A stretch of DNA of 64,000 nucleotides from Rhyacophila brunnea (lineage: Eukaryota > Arthropoda > Insecta > Trichoptera > Rhyacophilidae): assembly GCA_022495005.1 (NCBI GenBank), contig JAGYXB010002069.1:2356001-2420000 (forward strand), written 5' to 3'. Under the pieces are notes generated by a model. That model did no database searches. It had not been told where the DNA came from and saw only the letters and a list, made by a program, of their open reading frames with translations. The number at the start of each line of letters is the position of its first letter. Position 1 is the first letter of the stretch. The position numbers and the translations under genes were made by a program. Positions 26,401 through 41,400 of this stretch are shown one piece after another.

Positions 26401-29400
26401 ACATATATTACCTATTGTAATAATAATAAATTGTTTCTATGCTGTCTGTCAATATAACGTTATCGTGCAAGTTTTAAATGCTTTGACAGAAATAAAGCAA
26501 ACTGTGTAGTAGGCGGTGATCTTTGCGGACATACTGATAACTAAATTCCACGATTTTTACTGTAAACTTTAAAATACTTCATTGTTTAAAAATAGGTCAA
26601 CTTAAACCTTTTTTTCATTCTACATATTACCCAATAATTTGTTTCAAGATGGCAGCTTTTGTGAATTCTCACGGAGCCCCTAATACTACTGCTATACAGC
26701 ATACCTACTGTAATAATATATATAATATAAAATCATTCGGTACCGATTGAAAACGGAGTAGTGTCAGCCTACTCAATTAAAAGTCAGTTGATCAGCCAAC
26801 TATCGGTATCTACTCCGTTTATACGTCCATACGATTTACCTATTTCTTTACCTGCAGGTATCTCTGCACAACAGTGTGTGCAATAACTTCTTTTTGTTCA
26901 TTCTCTATGAGGACATCGAGGAATTCCACATTCCGTCTGTCAGTCGCAGTCAGGATCCTTCCGGCTGAGTCTGATCCGGCCGCTAGAGCCAGAAGCTCGG
27001 TGGCCATGGCCTCACACTGCTTCCCGGCTGATATTAAGTCTTTGGCACGCTCTTTCTCCTGAAGATCGGAGACGTATTCGAAAGGAATTAATTGCAGTTT
27101 ATAAAATTTTAAGTGAATAGTGTGTACCACAAGCACCTAACGGAAAAATATAAAGCTTGCAATTTGGGACAATTTATTGATTAATTACACAGTTAAGTGT
27201 TTTATTTAATCAATACATTTCTAAAAATATTAAAAGCGTAAAGAATATTAATTTTCATTAATTAATTAAGTTAAAGGTAAACATAATAAAAAAATGTTAT
27301 AAAATATAGGATCCCATCTTATTACTACATATTATTTTATGGTTAGGTTTATCACTTCTATTGTTTCATAATATATTACCTTTGTGGATAAATTGATGTA
27401 AATATTTGACAACTTTGCGGCCGCGTCTACTGGCGCTGGTGAAACCAAAATAAACTCCTCGATCGGTTTATTGTTGAAGTTCTTCGAACACACCATCAAG
27501 TTGTAGACAAATCTTCTGTCTTCCATCAGTGAATAGGTATCATGCTCTTTGTGCATCAGGTACTCCAGGACATCGTTGTGTCCCTCGGAGGCGGCGAACC
27601 AGATGGGAGAGCAACTAAAATTTGTCTCGCTTTTCGGCGAGGCCCCAGACTCGCAGAGCAGCTTCACGACGTCCAAATGGCCAGCCTTCGCCGCACAATG
27701 CAGCGATGTCCAGCCATTTTTGTCTGTGGCATTAATCTCGGCACCTTGCCCGAGGAGTACTTCTACCATTTGGTAATGGCCGTGCGTTGATGCTATATGA
27801 AGACCGGTTTTGCCATGTCGGTCGGTGCTTTGTAACAATTCTGCGGATCTGCTCAGTAACAAACCGACTACTGACATATGCCCACCGAAGCAAGCGAGAT
27901 GAAGAGGATTGTAACCCTGCAAGAAAATACATTTACAATATGTTAAATTAAAATGATATTATGATATCATATGGCTTAGTCGTTTAGATATTTAATATTT
28001 ATTTGATATTTAATATTAGTCGTAGAAATTTGATTTTAATTTTTGATTATAACTATGTTAAGAAAGAGCAACATAATACCCAGTTAATACATGTGTGGAT
28101 TTATTACTTATAGTAAGAACGTATTATCTCGGCAATAATAAAAAAATGCATGTGTAAATATTTATTATCGTGCAAGTTGCAAGATTGCATTCATGGATCA
28201 AAAAATTTCGGAAGCTTCTGAATTTTTACGCGACAATTGGACTGAGCGATATCTGCACCTGCGCAGTAAAATGATAGTGGCGAACCTGCCGGTAAAAAAA
28301 TGCTCTACACCACACAGACTCATTTTGAGGTTAACCGATTTTCCCGATCTGTCAAATATTACCATACAGTGACAACATCGCACATCGCATCTCGCTTACT
28401 CTTGAAGAATGAGATTGGCGAGACAGTCCTGTCAGCACTTTTACGTGTAAACAGTTATTATTGCGATAGTTTTAAATACACACTATTGATGCAAGTAAAT
28501 CCATGCACATGTACAGATGCTATAATGATATATACATCTCCCAAAGATACTCAAAAATTTTTATTAGCACGATATGTGCTCTCATTCGAAAATAAGAATT
28601 TTGTATTGCCATCTATTAATACCAACAGAAACTAATACTTTAAAAGTCCGTAAATAAATGGTTTGTGTCTACAATAATAAGGTTGAAATAGCTTGGATAT
28701 GTTTGAAAAATCGATACAAATTTAATTTAAAGGTCAACAATAAAATATTTATGTTATGTGATAATAATTACTGACGTTATGACTGTTTGAGATGTTATTC
28801 TAATTAAATTTATGAAAATTAATGAAGTAATAATTGTCAGTCACCCGATGGGGCGGAATTGCTCAATCAGCAGCGTGCGCGCCTGCTAATCGAAAGGTTT
28901 ATGAATCGATCTTCCTCGCTATCTTTGTTAGTTTTTTTATTTCATTTTTTGTGTCGAATAAATGATATGGAGTTTGCCACAGATCAGTGGGATTCATTCT
29001 GTCGATAATTCGACACTTACGACATGTCGATTACTTCAATATAATATTATTCTAAAAATTCCTGCATTCTATCCTCAAGCCATTGTTTAATACTATAATT
29101 CTATCATCCTAACTATTTACATTCTTCAGTAGACTAGTAAGTGTTAAAATAATAATTCATAATTATATTATATTATTAATATGAAAACAATCGGTCATTT
29201 ATTTTCAGTTGTGTTGTTACATACATTTTCAGTGGTCACAGCTTCGACTTGAACTCCGATGGAGTTAAGCAACAGTCTGACGACGTTCTCATTTCCGGAG
29301 TAGGCAGCCAAGTGGAGTGGCGTCATGCCTGATTCACTGCCGAGCTCTCCCACCAAAGATGTTCCAGTCGGTGCATCAGATTTTACTGTCCCTGGTACGT

Positions 29401-32400
29401 GCGTTAGTAACTCTCGGACAGTATCTGAGAAGAAATTGAAATAAAAATAGTAGAAAGATCCTTTTATTGTTAATAACACTATACAATACCATGAGGGCAC
29501 TAGTGAAAGAAACTCAACAACACCCAGGGTTGAGAATGTTATCTAAATGTATTGTGATCTCATTGGAAAACGTTGCACTATGGCAACACTATAGTCATTG
29601 TCATTTGAGGAAAATATGACATACAATTTGCATTATCACATAATGTGGAGAGAGATCAAATTGGCTTTAGTGGCTGAATTCTTAGATCCATAAACATTAT
29701 GATTTTATGTAGAATGCATGTAATGCATACAAATTAACTTAGGTAATATTGAGTTTTGGGATTCTTGGTCTTACCACACGTGTCCATATGCTCCATATGA
29801 TGAGCGGACATGGATTAAGAAGAAGAATATGGAAAGTTTATGATAAGTAAACACAAGGAAATAATGCTTGAATACTTGCCTGCCTGTCCATAAAAAGCTG
29901 CCACATGAAGAGGGGTCAAGCCGAGCTTTTTACTGGATACCCTTAGCGAGTTTGATGACCTCATCACCTCTAGCACCTGTCCATGGCCATGTTGTGCAGC
30001 TAAATGAACAGCAGTAAAACCTGCTTTATTTTCATCTGTACAAGAGGCTCCAGCCCGTACGAGAGCTTTCACAACATCCGCGTGTCCTCCTTCAGCAGCT
30101 AACTGAAGAGGAGTGGAGTCATTCAATTTATTTCTAGCAGTTATAACTCCAGTTTTATCAAACTTCATTAATTCTTCTATCACTTTGACACTCCCTCTGA
30201 CCGCAGCAATGTGGGCACATGTATTTCCATCTTTACTCGTCGCCATTACTAAACTAGGGTGCTGTTGCAAGAATAGTTGTGCCACTTCGCTGAAGTTGTT
30301 CTGCGCGGCTGCATGGATGGGTTTTTGTCCTTGCTCATCCGTCGCATCGATATTGGCTCCAAGTTCTAAGAGAAGTTTACACACTTCTATCTGACCACTA
30401 CCTGCTGCTAAATGTAAAGGCGTCTGTTTCTTCAGAGTCAATACATCTATCGCTGCATTGTGGTCTCTGATTAAAAACTTTACTAAATGCGTAAAACCGT
30501 TCATAGCAGCTAAATGCAAAGCCGTTCGACCGTTTCTAGATTTGGAATTGATAAAGGCTTTGTTTGTGAGCAACGCATCGCACACTTGCTGGTATCCCAT
30601 TTCTGCTGCAAGATGTAACGCAGATCGTCCGTCAGTATCGAAGACATCAACCCTCGCATGGTTAGCTAGTAAAGTATTTACAAGAGCCATATGTCCTCTG
30701 TGACAAGCAATAAGAAGTGGAGTCCACCCGACCGAAGATTGCTTATTCATCGCTTTTTGGACATCAGTTGAATTCATGTGCTCTATCATTTCGCACATGA
30801 CTTCGTCGTTTCCTGCAATGGCACAGTAGTGGAAAGCTGTTTCTTTGGCGTGTTTGGTCTCGAGGAAGACGTCCGCTCCGTGCTGAAGAAGTAGTTTGAC
30901 CACTTCTCTGTCGGCTCCTTTCACCTCGACTTCTTCCTGGGTGATGTGGCACGCGCAGTGCAACGCGCTGGCTCCCTCTTCATTAACTGTGTTGATGTAA
31001 GCGGTCGTGGCTTCTGGTCCCTGCTTTTGCATGACGAATTCAATTAAATGTCGCACGATATCAGGTCTACACCCCTTTGATGCCAGATGGAGGGGAGTTT
31101 CTCCTTTCTGAAAATTACATTTATTTATTTTAATCATCCGAATACATAGCTCAACAAAATAAATCAAACTAGTGCGGCACAGAGATGTACCTATGTGTAA
31201 TTAGAGTTGGGTTTCGGGAATTTCCCGACGGGAATTCTCGAGAAATTTTCGAGATTTTAAGTCCCGAATCTCGAGAATTGAAATTTTTAACATTTCGGGA
31301 AATCCCGGATCTCGAGAATCTTTTCTCGGGATTCGGGATTTCTTTATTATCAAATATTAACTGAAAAACGATTCTCTATATGAAAAAACTGGTCGGGCCA
31401 TTTAACACAATTAAGCCAACGTCGACTCAAAATGAGCGCAATTTTTGCAAGATCATGGAATTTTGTGTCTCAAATTTACGCGATTGTCAGACGCAGCGAT
31501 TGACAGTCTGTGCTTTTTGAAATCCTATTTTAATAAATATTGTTTTGAATTATTTTTGTTTTCCTACTTCTATTTTGTTTGTCTTCTTACATAATAAAAA
31601 AAAATCATGTTTTTGGAATTTGTCTATTTTTACACTGATTTTAAGATTTTTACAGGTTTTTTTTTAAAAATTTCTGATATCTCGAGAATTCTCGAGAATT
31701 CAAAATTTCATCATTTCAGGAAATCCCGAATCTCGAGATTGAGATTTTCTCGGGAAATACCCAACTCTATGTGTAATGGAGGGATTATTTTTAAATTCCT
31801 ATATTGATAGTTTTATACATTTAGAATTTGCATTCAAAACTGTTCTCAATAGAGAGAACCCAATTAGCTTAGAAAACCGTAGCAAGTCTAGTAAACATAT
31901 TATTTATTAAATACAATAATATATTAATAATGTATTTTTGGAAACGCATCTACATTTATTTTATAGAATGCTATCAACACGAGTAGATAGTCACGTTAAA
32001 TTAAAACGAGATTTCACATTCAATTTACTTAACTAGTTCATCCATGTATATTGCACATGGATACCTTTATTATCAGTAGAGATCACAACATAAACATGGC
32101 TTTCCAAAAACCTACCCACCTCGCACCACACTCAGTCTTAATCGAGCGTATTACGAGGCCCTACGTTTGGTGTGAAGCATCAGCAGTTGTTTACGCCTGG
32201 GAATGTCTCAGGAGCAGATATCCAAGACTGAGGTCGCCACGCTCTCAATTGAGCTTTGACTGAGTTGTGAATGTGACGCCCCAATGCAACGTATGTCCTG
32301 CCTATTTCCACGGGACGTCATTGGGTAGAATCTACGAACATTTCCTGACGTGTTTTGAAAATTTAATGCAGATTATCCTTAAAAACTCGTAACATACGGT

Positions 32401-35400
32401 ATGGCTATAGTGGATGGTATGGATGGTAGTATGGATGTTAACCATTTGCTGAACCTATTAGGTCCATACTCTGACTTCAAACACACATTGGAATTCAGGT
32501 ATAGAACGGTGCTTTGAGATTTAGGATTTTAGGACGCCAAGTTATTAGTCCTACATTTGCTATTCTACGTTATTCGTGGATCACTTTCCATGCAGGCGAC
32601 GCAAGAAATAAAAATATATTATAGTATTATGAATTTCAAGTTATTTAAAATACCTTTGATTTGAAGAGAGGATCTCCACCATCCTCAAGCAGAAGTAGTA
32701 GCGTTGGAAGATTACCATGCATCGCCGCGAAGTGCACCGACGTCTGTCCATCTTCAGTGGCCAGGTTGGGACCAGCTCCTGACTTCAACAGCATGAGAGC
32801 GCACCTATCTCCGCCGCCGACCCTAGATGCTAGATGGAGGGGCGTCTCCCGCTGGAGACCACCTCTGATGTGGACGTCCGCTCCGTACCCGAGTAATGTC
32901 TCCACAACGGCTGGTTTGCAAGATTCCACTGCTATATGCAACGCCGTATGGTTGTCCTATTTTTAAGACATTTCGATTACAATGTTAGTTATAAATATAG
33001 TCCACGATGATGGACTGCAACTGTTTTGCATAAGCCAATCGTACAATGTGTATATACTATTAATAATTTAATGTTAATCTATATAATTGTAAAAGATAAA
33101 TTAATACACAGTCATCATCATTATCATCATCAGGCTGAATCTATCCACTGCTGGATGAAGGCCTCTTCAAGCTGATTCCACTTCTCTCGGTCCTGAGAGT
33201 TGCGTTGCCACGTACTTCCGCAGAATTTTATCATTTCATCAATCTAGCGGCCTCTAGGTCTACCTTGCGCACGTTTTGTACCTCTTGGATACCACTGGAT
33301 GACTAAATTTGTCCAACGATTGTCTCTTCTTCGAGCTATATTCCAGCCCATCTCCATTTGAGGCTTTTAATGAACTCTATTACATCGCAAACCCTTGTCT
33401 GCTTCCTTATCCACTCATTCCTCTTTTTGTCCTTTCGCGTTATGCCCAGCATGCACATCTCCATACCACGCTGTGCTACTCTAAGTTTCTGGATCTCTCT
33501 TTCACTTAGGGTGCATGTTTCACACGCATATGTGATTACGGGAAGTACACACTGGTTGAATACTTTGCGTTTTAGGCACAGTGGAAGGTCACTTTTGAAG
33601 ACATTATTCAAGAGGCCAAAAGCACTCCAGCTAGCTAGCCTAGCTTTACTCTGCGAACAATGCATCAAACATACATCCATCTATAGACACTTGTTGTCCC
33701 AGATAGATGTAGTTTTTCACCTGTTCGAGCTGAGTGCCATTGATGAGGATCTCTTTTTGGCTCGCAAAGCAGTTGAACATGACTTTCATCTTTGTTACAT
33801 TTATTTTCAAACCTACTTTGTTGCCTACTTCGGCGAGTTCCTGCATTCTGCTTTGGATACATAATACATGGTAAAATCGCCAAAAGGTGTCATCCCCAAA
33901 GCACCTAATTCCATGGAACTCTAAAGAGGCCGGAACCATTATCGGGCAGACTCATAGACATATGAGAATCGTTGACTACAAGACAGCTAGTCAAATCACT
34001 AAACTGTAATTATTCGGTGTTAATAATAATATTCAAGTTTTGTTTCGTATCCGCAAGATGGCGCGGATACGTCACATGATCCGACTCGTTGCTGATTGGC
34101 TGCAGCAAAATGCTCTGTCTATTTTTAGATAAGAGCATTTTTGCACTCGACAGACGAGCCGCGATAACACTTTTGTATTTAAAATTGACTACTAGGTACA
34201 ATGTAATAATTCTAATAAGTATGACTGTTAAGCCACGCGCAATTGATAACCATTTGTGGATGCGACAGGTCACAATAACTCGTACGTAAACCCACTGCAA
34301 TGTACTATTGAAGCTAAATGCCCTCCACCGAAACCCGCCCCGCACCACACTCGGTCTTAATCGAGCCTATCACGGGACCCTATAGTGGCGATGTGAAGCA
34401 TCTATTTCAATTTTGTCTGGGAATGCCCTGGGAGAAAATACCCAAGACTGAGGTTGCTATGCTCAAAGTGAGCTCTGACTGAGTTTAAAGAATTTACTCT
34501 AATGCAAGGTGCCGAGAAAAGCACATGTAAATTACAAAAAAGAAAATGAATTAAAGGTATATATAACAAAGAAATCGAAGCTAATCATACGGACAACAAA
34601 GATTATGTGAAGAGATCTTCACGCCCGCAGTAAGACGCCGCATTTTTTTTTTAATGAAAGATAATTGGCCTTAGTGCAAGTTGACCAAGTCGGAGGGCCC
34701 GATAGGCCCAACAGCTATTGGGTTGAACCGACCTGAGCATCTCCTCCCGTTCGGAGCACATACTCAGGCATTCCCAGAGGATGTGGTTGGCATCCTGTAT
34801 TTCCCCTCCGCATGGGCATGTCGGACGGTTTGCAAGTCCAAGCTCAAAGAGCTTGCCAGCAAATTCACAGTGGCCAGTCACAAATTGACTGGTATGATGG
34901 TCAGGAGTTGGAGAAATGGTTTCAACAGAGGTACCCGTAAAGATTTGTTAACCCCGCCACTCCCGCCGCTATTAAACTAAAAAAATATTATGGACATTTT
35001 TTCAAAATACCCATCAATCATTTTTTGTTGTGTGCGCGCTTGCAGCAGACAATAAAGTTGAGTAAAATTTACAATTGCATATTATTAATATGCAACTGCA
35101 TGCATGTACTTGAATACGACTACTCAGTTTGGTTACTGGTGACACTTTCAGTCACCACACATTGTATAGGTACCTACTTATTTCATACTAAACTTGAAAG
35201 TAATGATAGACCATCTCACATTTGTGGTGACGTCGACCTTTTCGCCTTTCTGCAGTAAAGTATTGATGATGCCTACGTGTCCATATCTTGCAGCAGTGTG
35301 AATACTTCGGGCACCACCCTATAAATTAAAAATGACAATATAATATAATAAAGGATTATCAAATTAGTACTATAGACGTCATAGCAGCCATTTTTATCTG

Positions 35401-38400
35401 ATTCCCACCAAAATTGACATTTGTGTTCAGTATTTTTTGGCAAATCATCATGGAAAGATATGTACACAGTTGTACAACGTATACAAATCAGTTATTTGAG
35501 CTACGTTTCGGGCATTACTTGAAAATCGACATACAATACTTACTATTCGTAATTTAATTGGTAAATTGGAGTCAAATGGTAATGTTTGTGACGTTAAGAA
35601 TCCAACCTGTCAATAACGTAAACGTACCTACTGCTGAAAATATCGATGCTGTGAATCAAAGTGTGGATGAAAATCCAGAACAATCAATTACATGCCATTC
35701 TCGAGAACTTGGACTTTCTTATGGCACTACGTGGAAAATTCTTCATTTGAAGGCGTATAAAATACAGTTAAGGCTTGCAACTTGAGACATTTTTTTGATA
35801 ATTTACAATTTCAACTGTGTTAATTAATACATATGTATCTGAAAACATTAAAAAGAAAAATATTTTTTATTTTAAGTCAAAGAGAAACTTACAATTATTG
35901 TAAAAAATCTAATAAAATGTGAATTTGTTGAATTGGACCCCATCTTATTATCACATATATTTTATGGTCATATTTATTACTAAAATTTAGTTTATTAAGT
36001 TTTCTAAGCATCGCCTAAGAGATTTTTGACTAATTCATAGTTTTAATATTTTTTTTATATCTATTTCAAAAAAAAAAAATCGATTTTTATAAAAATATAA
36101 ATGTAGATAACTTGAAATCCTTTTTATTTATATCAAATCGAGCTTCAATATTGGGACCATACCTAAATACAAATTGATATACTTACCGAAATAAAAAGGA
36201 TTTCGAGTTACATAATACGCATTTATATTTTTATAAAAATCGATAGCGGGCACGCGTTTAAGAACCCCTGCCCTATAGGGTAAAGTGCAGAGAGATGCCC
36301 TACCACGCATTTTAATGTAGTAGTATTGTATTATTAGTTTTCTTTAATGGGGATTGGAAAGACTTCAATATTCATCACCTTATTTGGCATGTGCAGATAG
36401 ACTCCCTTCTTGAAGAGCATCATGGCGCAGTCTGCGTGACCGTTTAAGGAAGCTATATGCATCAGAGTGCTCCCATCCTTGGTCCTCTCGAAGATGCTGG
36501 CTTTGAACTTATCGGCCAACAGTTCTATAATAGATGCGTGGCCGTTCTCGGCGGCCAAATGCATTGGAGTGCGATCTGGATGTAAAAAAAGACAAGATCT
36601 TGTAGGTTAGTGTTTTTTGAACGTTTCAAACATCCAATAGTTACCTAATCAAATTTAAAATTTTGTTTCTTAAATATTGAAGCCCCGCAGTCGAGTAGTG
36701 GAATCGTGGACATAACGCTATCTTCTACAGCTGTTCAACAAAAATCAGTAGATATGCATATTAGGATTTTAAGCAAGTATTTTTTTCGAATAGACAAACT
36801 AAAAGATTGTAGACAATGAATTTATATCAAAATTAAAAAAAATACTGCATACAGTACGAAGCAGCACTTTGACGTTGCATGTTGTAGTTACGGGCGGTAT
36901 TATGCCTGCATTGGCGAGGGGTGGAGTTAGGCTGTTAAGGTACGACATAAATAGTACACACTAAACGTTGTCAGTCATACTTATTTGTTTCCACTGAACT
37001 AATAATACAAATTGCAGAGGATGCTTGTTAGTTTTTAAAAATCCATTAAACCCTGCCTAAATCAAACCATAATAGTTTAGGTATGCTATGCCGCGATACG
37101 ACAAAAATAGTACACACTTCTTCAGTCATACTTATTAGTAGGGCCCAGATTTATATGCTAGTGCATGTTTTGTTAGGGTGTATGCACAGTTATGAGAATT
37201 GCACAGAAATCTGTTTTGAAGACACATAATCCAAAAATAAAATTTTATTGTGCATATAAATGCATATTTGAGACGTTAGAGCATATTTGAGACATTTGTG
37301 CATATTTCATAAATAAATGCATATTTTAGAGCCTTTGAATTTATAATTTTAGTTTTTTTTTTAAATTATTTTATCGAAATATAACTAAGTTAGGAAGGTG
37401 GATAGTTTAGATGCACTTTCATTTTTAGTGGCATCTCCGAGCTGTGGATTTATCAGAAAAAGTGAAGTCAACTCGGGCACTTTGATTTAAAGTGCCCTGA
37501 TTTGGAATCTGGAAGTACTTTGATTTAAAGATTTAAACCCAATCACCCCTGTGGACGTTGAGAGGTCGTTTTCCGCATATAAACAAAATACTGACAGATA
37601 TCTATGCGGAAAAATTTAATGCCAGAGCATCAGTGGCGCACCCAGGGGGTGGGCCAAGGGGCCCTGGCACCCCCCAAACATGAAAATTATCTCAATGATT
37701 TTAAACATTGAAATTGAAAGCCAATAAACTATACCTTTGGGTTTAGACAAATAAAAAGACGGCAAAAAAATGATTTATAATTCTCCAGCACCCCTTTTAG
37801 AAAAATTTCTTAGATTTTAATTTCTCACACAACACTAATGTCAGGTTTTTTAGAAACCCAATCCTTAATGTAACTGTCAAAAAATTCTCAGTGTCCACCC
37901 GAATTCCGGAGTGGTGTAGGTCATGGCTGGGGAGGGCTGACAGGGCTCTAGCCTGGGGGCCCGGGCTGTGGGGGGCCCGGCGTGTCGGGTTGAGCAGATA
38001 AGTGAGATAAACACACATCATAAATTATCTTTAATAGTAAAAAAAAGTCGCCTGCGGCGCTTTTATACTTCATGGTCATGAACATTTTCAATTACTTATA
38101 TAATTGTGCAATTTTTTTTTTGATTATTATGTGTCGATACTCAACAGCTCCATTATTAAAGTAATGTATTAAAAATCGCCAATAATTCACTGTATAAGTA
38201 CCCTTAATTTGAACTAAAACACAATTTGAAAAACGTTGATGTAGTGTTTCACACTGCCTTTAATTTTAGCGGTAGGTAGGGGGCCCGCCAAATATCGTAG
38301 CCTGAGGGCCCGTTTCAGGATGTGGGGACCATGGTGTAGGTACACCGAGTGGAGTGGTAGACAAAAAACCGATAAACGAGAAATTAGGCTCTGAAGAAGA

Positions 38401-41400
38401 AAAAGAGCCTATGAGACTAATTTACATTCTCTTCCTTGGGCCCCTATTAACTATTTGTACTTGTGAAAAACTATTTTGAAAATCGTAATTGAATAACTGT
38501 ATATTCATTGTTTATGTTTTTTTGTCCTGCTATCGTATTATGTTGAAATATAGTTCACCGCAGGACACTTATTCGTGCGCCGCAGTACGTGAAACATGAG
38601 TTCGTGTAACATTTAATCAAATAGCGAGTTCTTCGTTCAACATTTCACCGTGGACTACATTTGTACGTATGCTACAACATGTGGAGATGTCTTTACTAGG
38701 TTAGGTTAGGGTTAATCTAATTTGAAGAGTAGGTACTATTTGTAAACTATCGCCGCATTTTGTAAGATACGTACAATAATGTATTCCACGGTGAAATGTT
38801 CAACGAAGAACTCGTCATTTGATAAAATGTTATACGAACTCATGTTTCACGTACTGCGGCGCACGAATAAGTGTCCCACGATGAACTGCATACGTACAAC
38901 TTACATGTAACCCTCTGCATTTGGTTTTAATAAGTGATAAGTAGTTGACAATTAATTGTAACGATTTCTTTGATTTATTATATTTTTTTGGTGTGGTTAT
39001 ACCTTGATGGTCAGCTATGGCCGCCGACGCCTTCACGCCGTAGAAATACTTGACGAGCGTCTCGTCGCCCTCCGCAGACGCTATGTGAAGGGGCGTCTGA
39101 CCGTCGCCGTTCTGGGAGTCCACGCCGCTGCCGTAGTCCACCAGGATGCGCACCATGTCCACATCTCTCCGCCTCGCTGCCAGATGCAGCGCGCAGTCAC
39201 CGTTCGTCGTCGTGGCCTTGCAGGGAATATTATTTAAGTCGACAAAGAAACAAAGTTGAAATCAGTTAGATTGAACTTGATTTAAATTGGAATTCAATTG
39301 TTTTTTTCTCAAAAATATTTTATCATTCGGTTTTGTTTTTTTATAAATTAATCATGTTTGTATCATATCTGTTTTTTAAATATATACAATATATATATAC
39401 ATATAAATTCTTTTTAGCACTACAACAGGCCATGTGGCTTAATGGTAGTAGTATAGTAACATAACGATTGTCTAATGTCAAAACCCCGTATTTGACCCAT
39501 ATGACGAAAATGACTTTTTGATGTACTAAAAACAACATAAATACTGCCCATAGACTGCGAAATTCCCATATCTGTAGTTATTTTAACAAAAATGGTACAG
39601 TCAATTTAGTATTTTCCCGTATCCAAGCATTGCAGGAATAAACCTGTAATAGCCCTAAGCTGTCAAGCGTGTTGCATGACGTGTGTTGAATTCTACTTTA
39701 AAATGTCACTTTAGAATTATTTAAAAGGTAAATGGTAAGTAGTAATATAACAAATTTGGATGTTTATCCTGTCACATGTTATTGGATGTTATCATTATAT
39801 TAGGTGATATGTGCTTTGATTTACCACTTTTTACGTTACGGGTTATTGGCATGCTATGTAGTTACAGCATGTGTGAACTATTAACAGTCAGCTACGGGAT
39901 ATTAAATATTTAGTTTTTTCCTGCACAATTTGTAAAAAGTCGCTTACCGGATATTAACATTAGCCCATCGATAAGTGAAACAATCACAAACACTCAGGCT
40001 TTAAGAAAAGCACATAAATATATTATTGTGACCTCACCGGGAATCAAGCCCGGAGTCCCCGGGTGAAAGGCCAGCCAGCATATTACTCACTGGACTACAA
40101 AGGCCGATGAATTTTAAATATTTATGTGCTATAAAGATTGATTTAACCCTTTACTGCATAGTGTCGCAAATTTGCGACATTTCAAACTATTTCGATATGG
40201 CCAATGCTATCTGTGTAAATTATCAAATAATATCCTTTTTCGATGCCTAGAAAACTGTTTTACCATAAACATCCTACTTTACCGATTTTGTTTCGACATT
40301 TCAAGAAATAAAGCATTTCTGCATTATAGTCTCTGCATTTCTGCTTTGACAGTTGACGAATTCGTATGTACGCGAAAATCCGCATTTGTAAATAAATAAA
40401 AAAAAATATACAGAAGATTGAAATTGGTTGAATAAAAATATCTACACATCAAATAAGGTGTGTACATTAGTTTTTTATAATTGTTTTCATTTGGTTTTGT
40501 ATTTTGACATACTGAAATGTAAGATTTCCAAATGTCGTAAATCTGCGACACCACGCAGTAACATGCAAAATTTAATGAAATTTTCGAAAAATAATTTTTT
40601 TATTATTTTTCCTTCATTCACAAGGCATTTTGACACCAAGAAGAAATAAAAATTTTCAAAAAAAAAAAATCATGCAGTAAAGGGATAAAGTAGTATTTCA
40701 ACAATTTTTATCTTCTCTTAAAAACTTTCGCTTAAACTAAAAGTTGAATGTGACCCATAATTCTGGAAAGGTTTCCGATTCTTGATCTGGATGACTTCCT
40801 ATGGATGCGTGCATAACGTCATTTGAATATGGGAAACATCAGAAGAATTAAACTTAACAGCTACGATCTGGCAGCACTGTTCTACATTTATTAAGTAATA
40901 TGGGTGTTTTTTTTATATGGCGGGATTATATATATGGCGTAAATTTTCTTATTGTAAGAATAGAGTTTTGAATGAAATGTTTAATCATTGGTGTTTTCAC
41001 AGGTATCCGACGAGTAAAGAACCTGCCCTGAATAACACAGATACGAAAGTTTTCATCAAATTAATCGACAATGTCAAAATATGGCATTACACTTGAACAA
41101 TTGCATTTAAGTAGCTTTCTACCTAATAAAAATAAGCAAGCATACCTTGAGTTGTTCAGCCGTTTGCGCAGAAAGCAGTTCCCTGCACATAGACTGGTTT
41201 CCCGCCTCCACAGCGAGCAACAGCGGAATCTTCCCCCTCTGCAAACCCAAAACGTCATCCATTATTTTCCTCCAAGGCGTCAACTCCTTCAGCATAGCCT
41301 TCTTCTTATTCAGCTCCAAGTAGCTGATGTCGTTGCTGTTCTTCCAGATGGCCGCTTCCGACTTGAGCAGGCTAAAGTCAAGCTTGGCGAGAGACTGCTG

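Noticed and set aside
30113..30703. Plus-strand frames of 81-93 codons antisense to the large ankyrin exon
   Set aside because: They are mirror images of repeated ankyrin codons, with no independent motif.
33309..33864. Plus-strand frames of 66-168 codons
   Set aside because: They lie antisense to the RTE LINE coding sequence on the minus strand.
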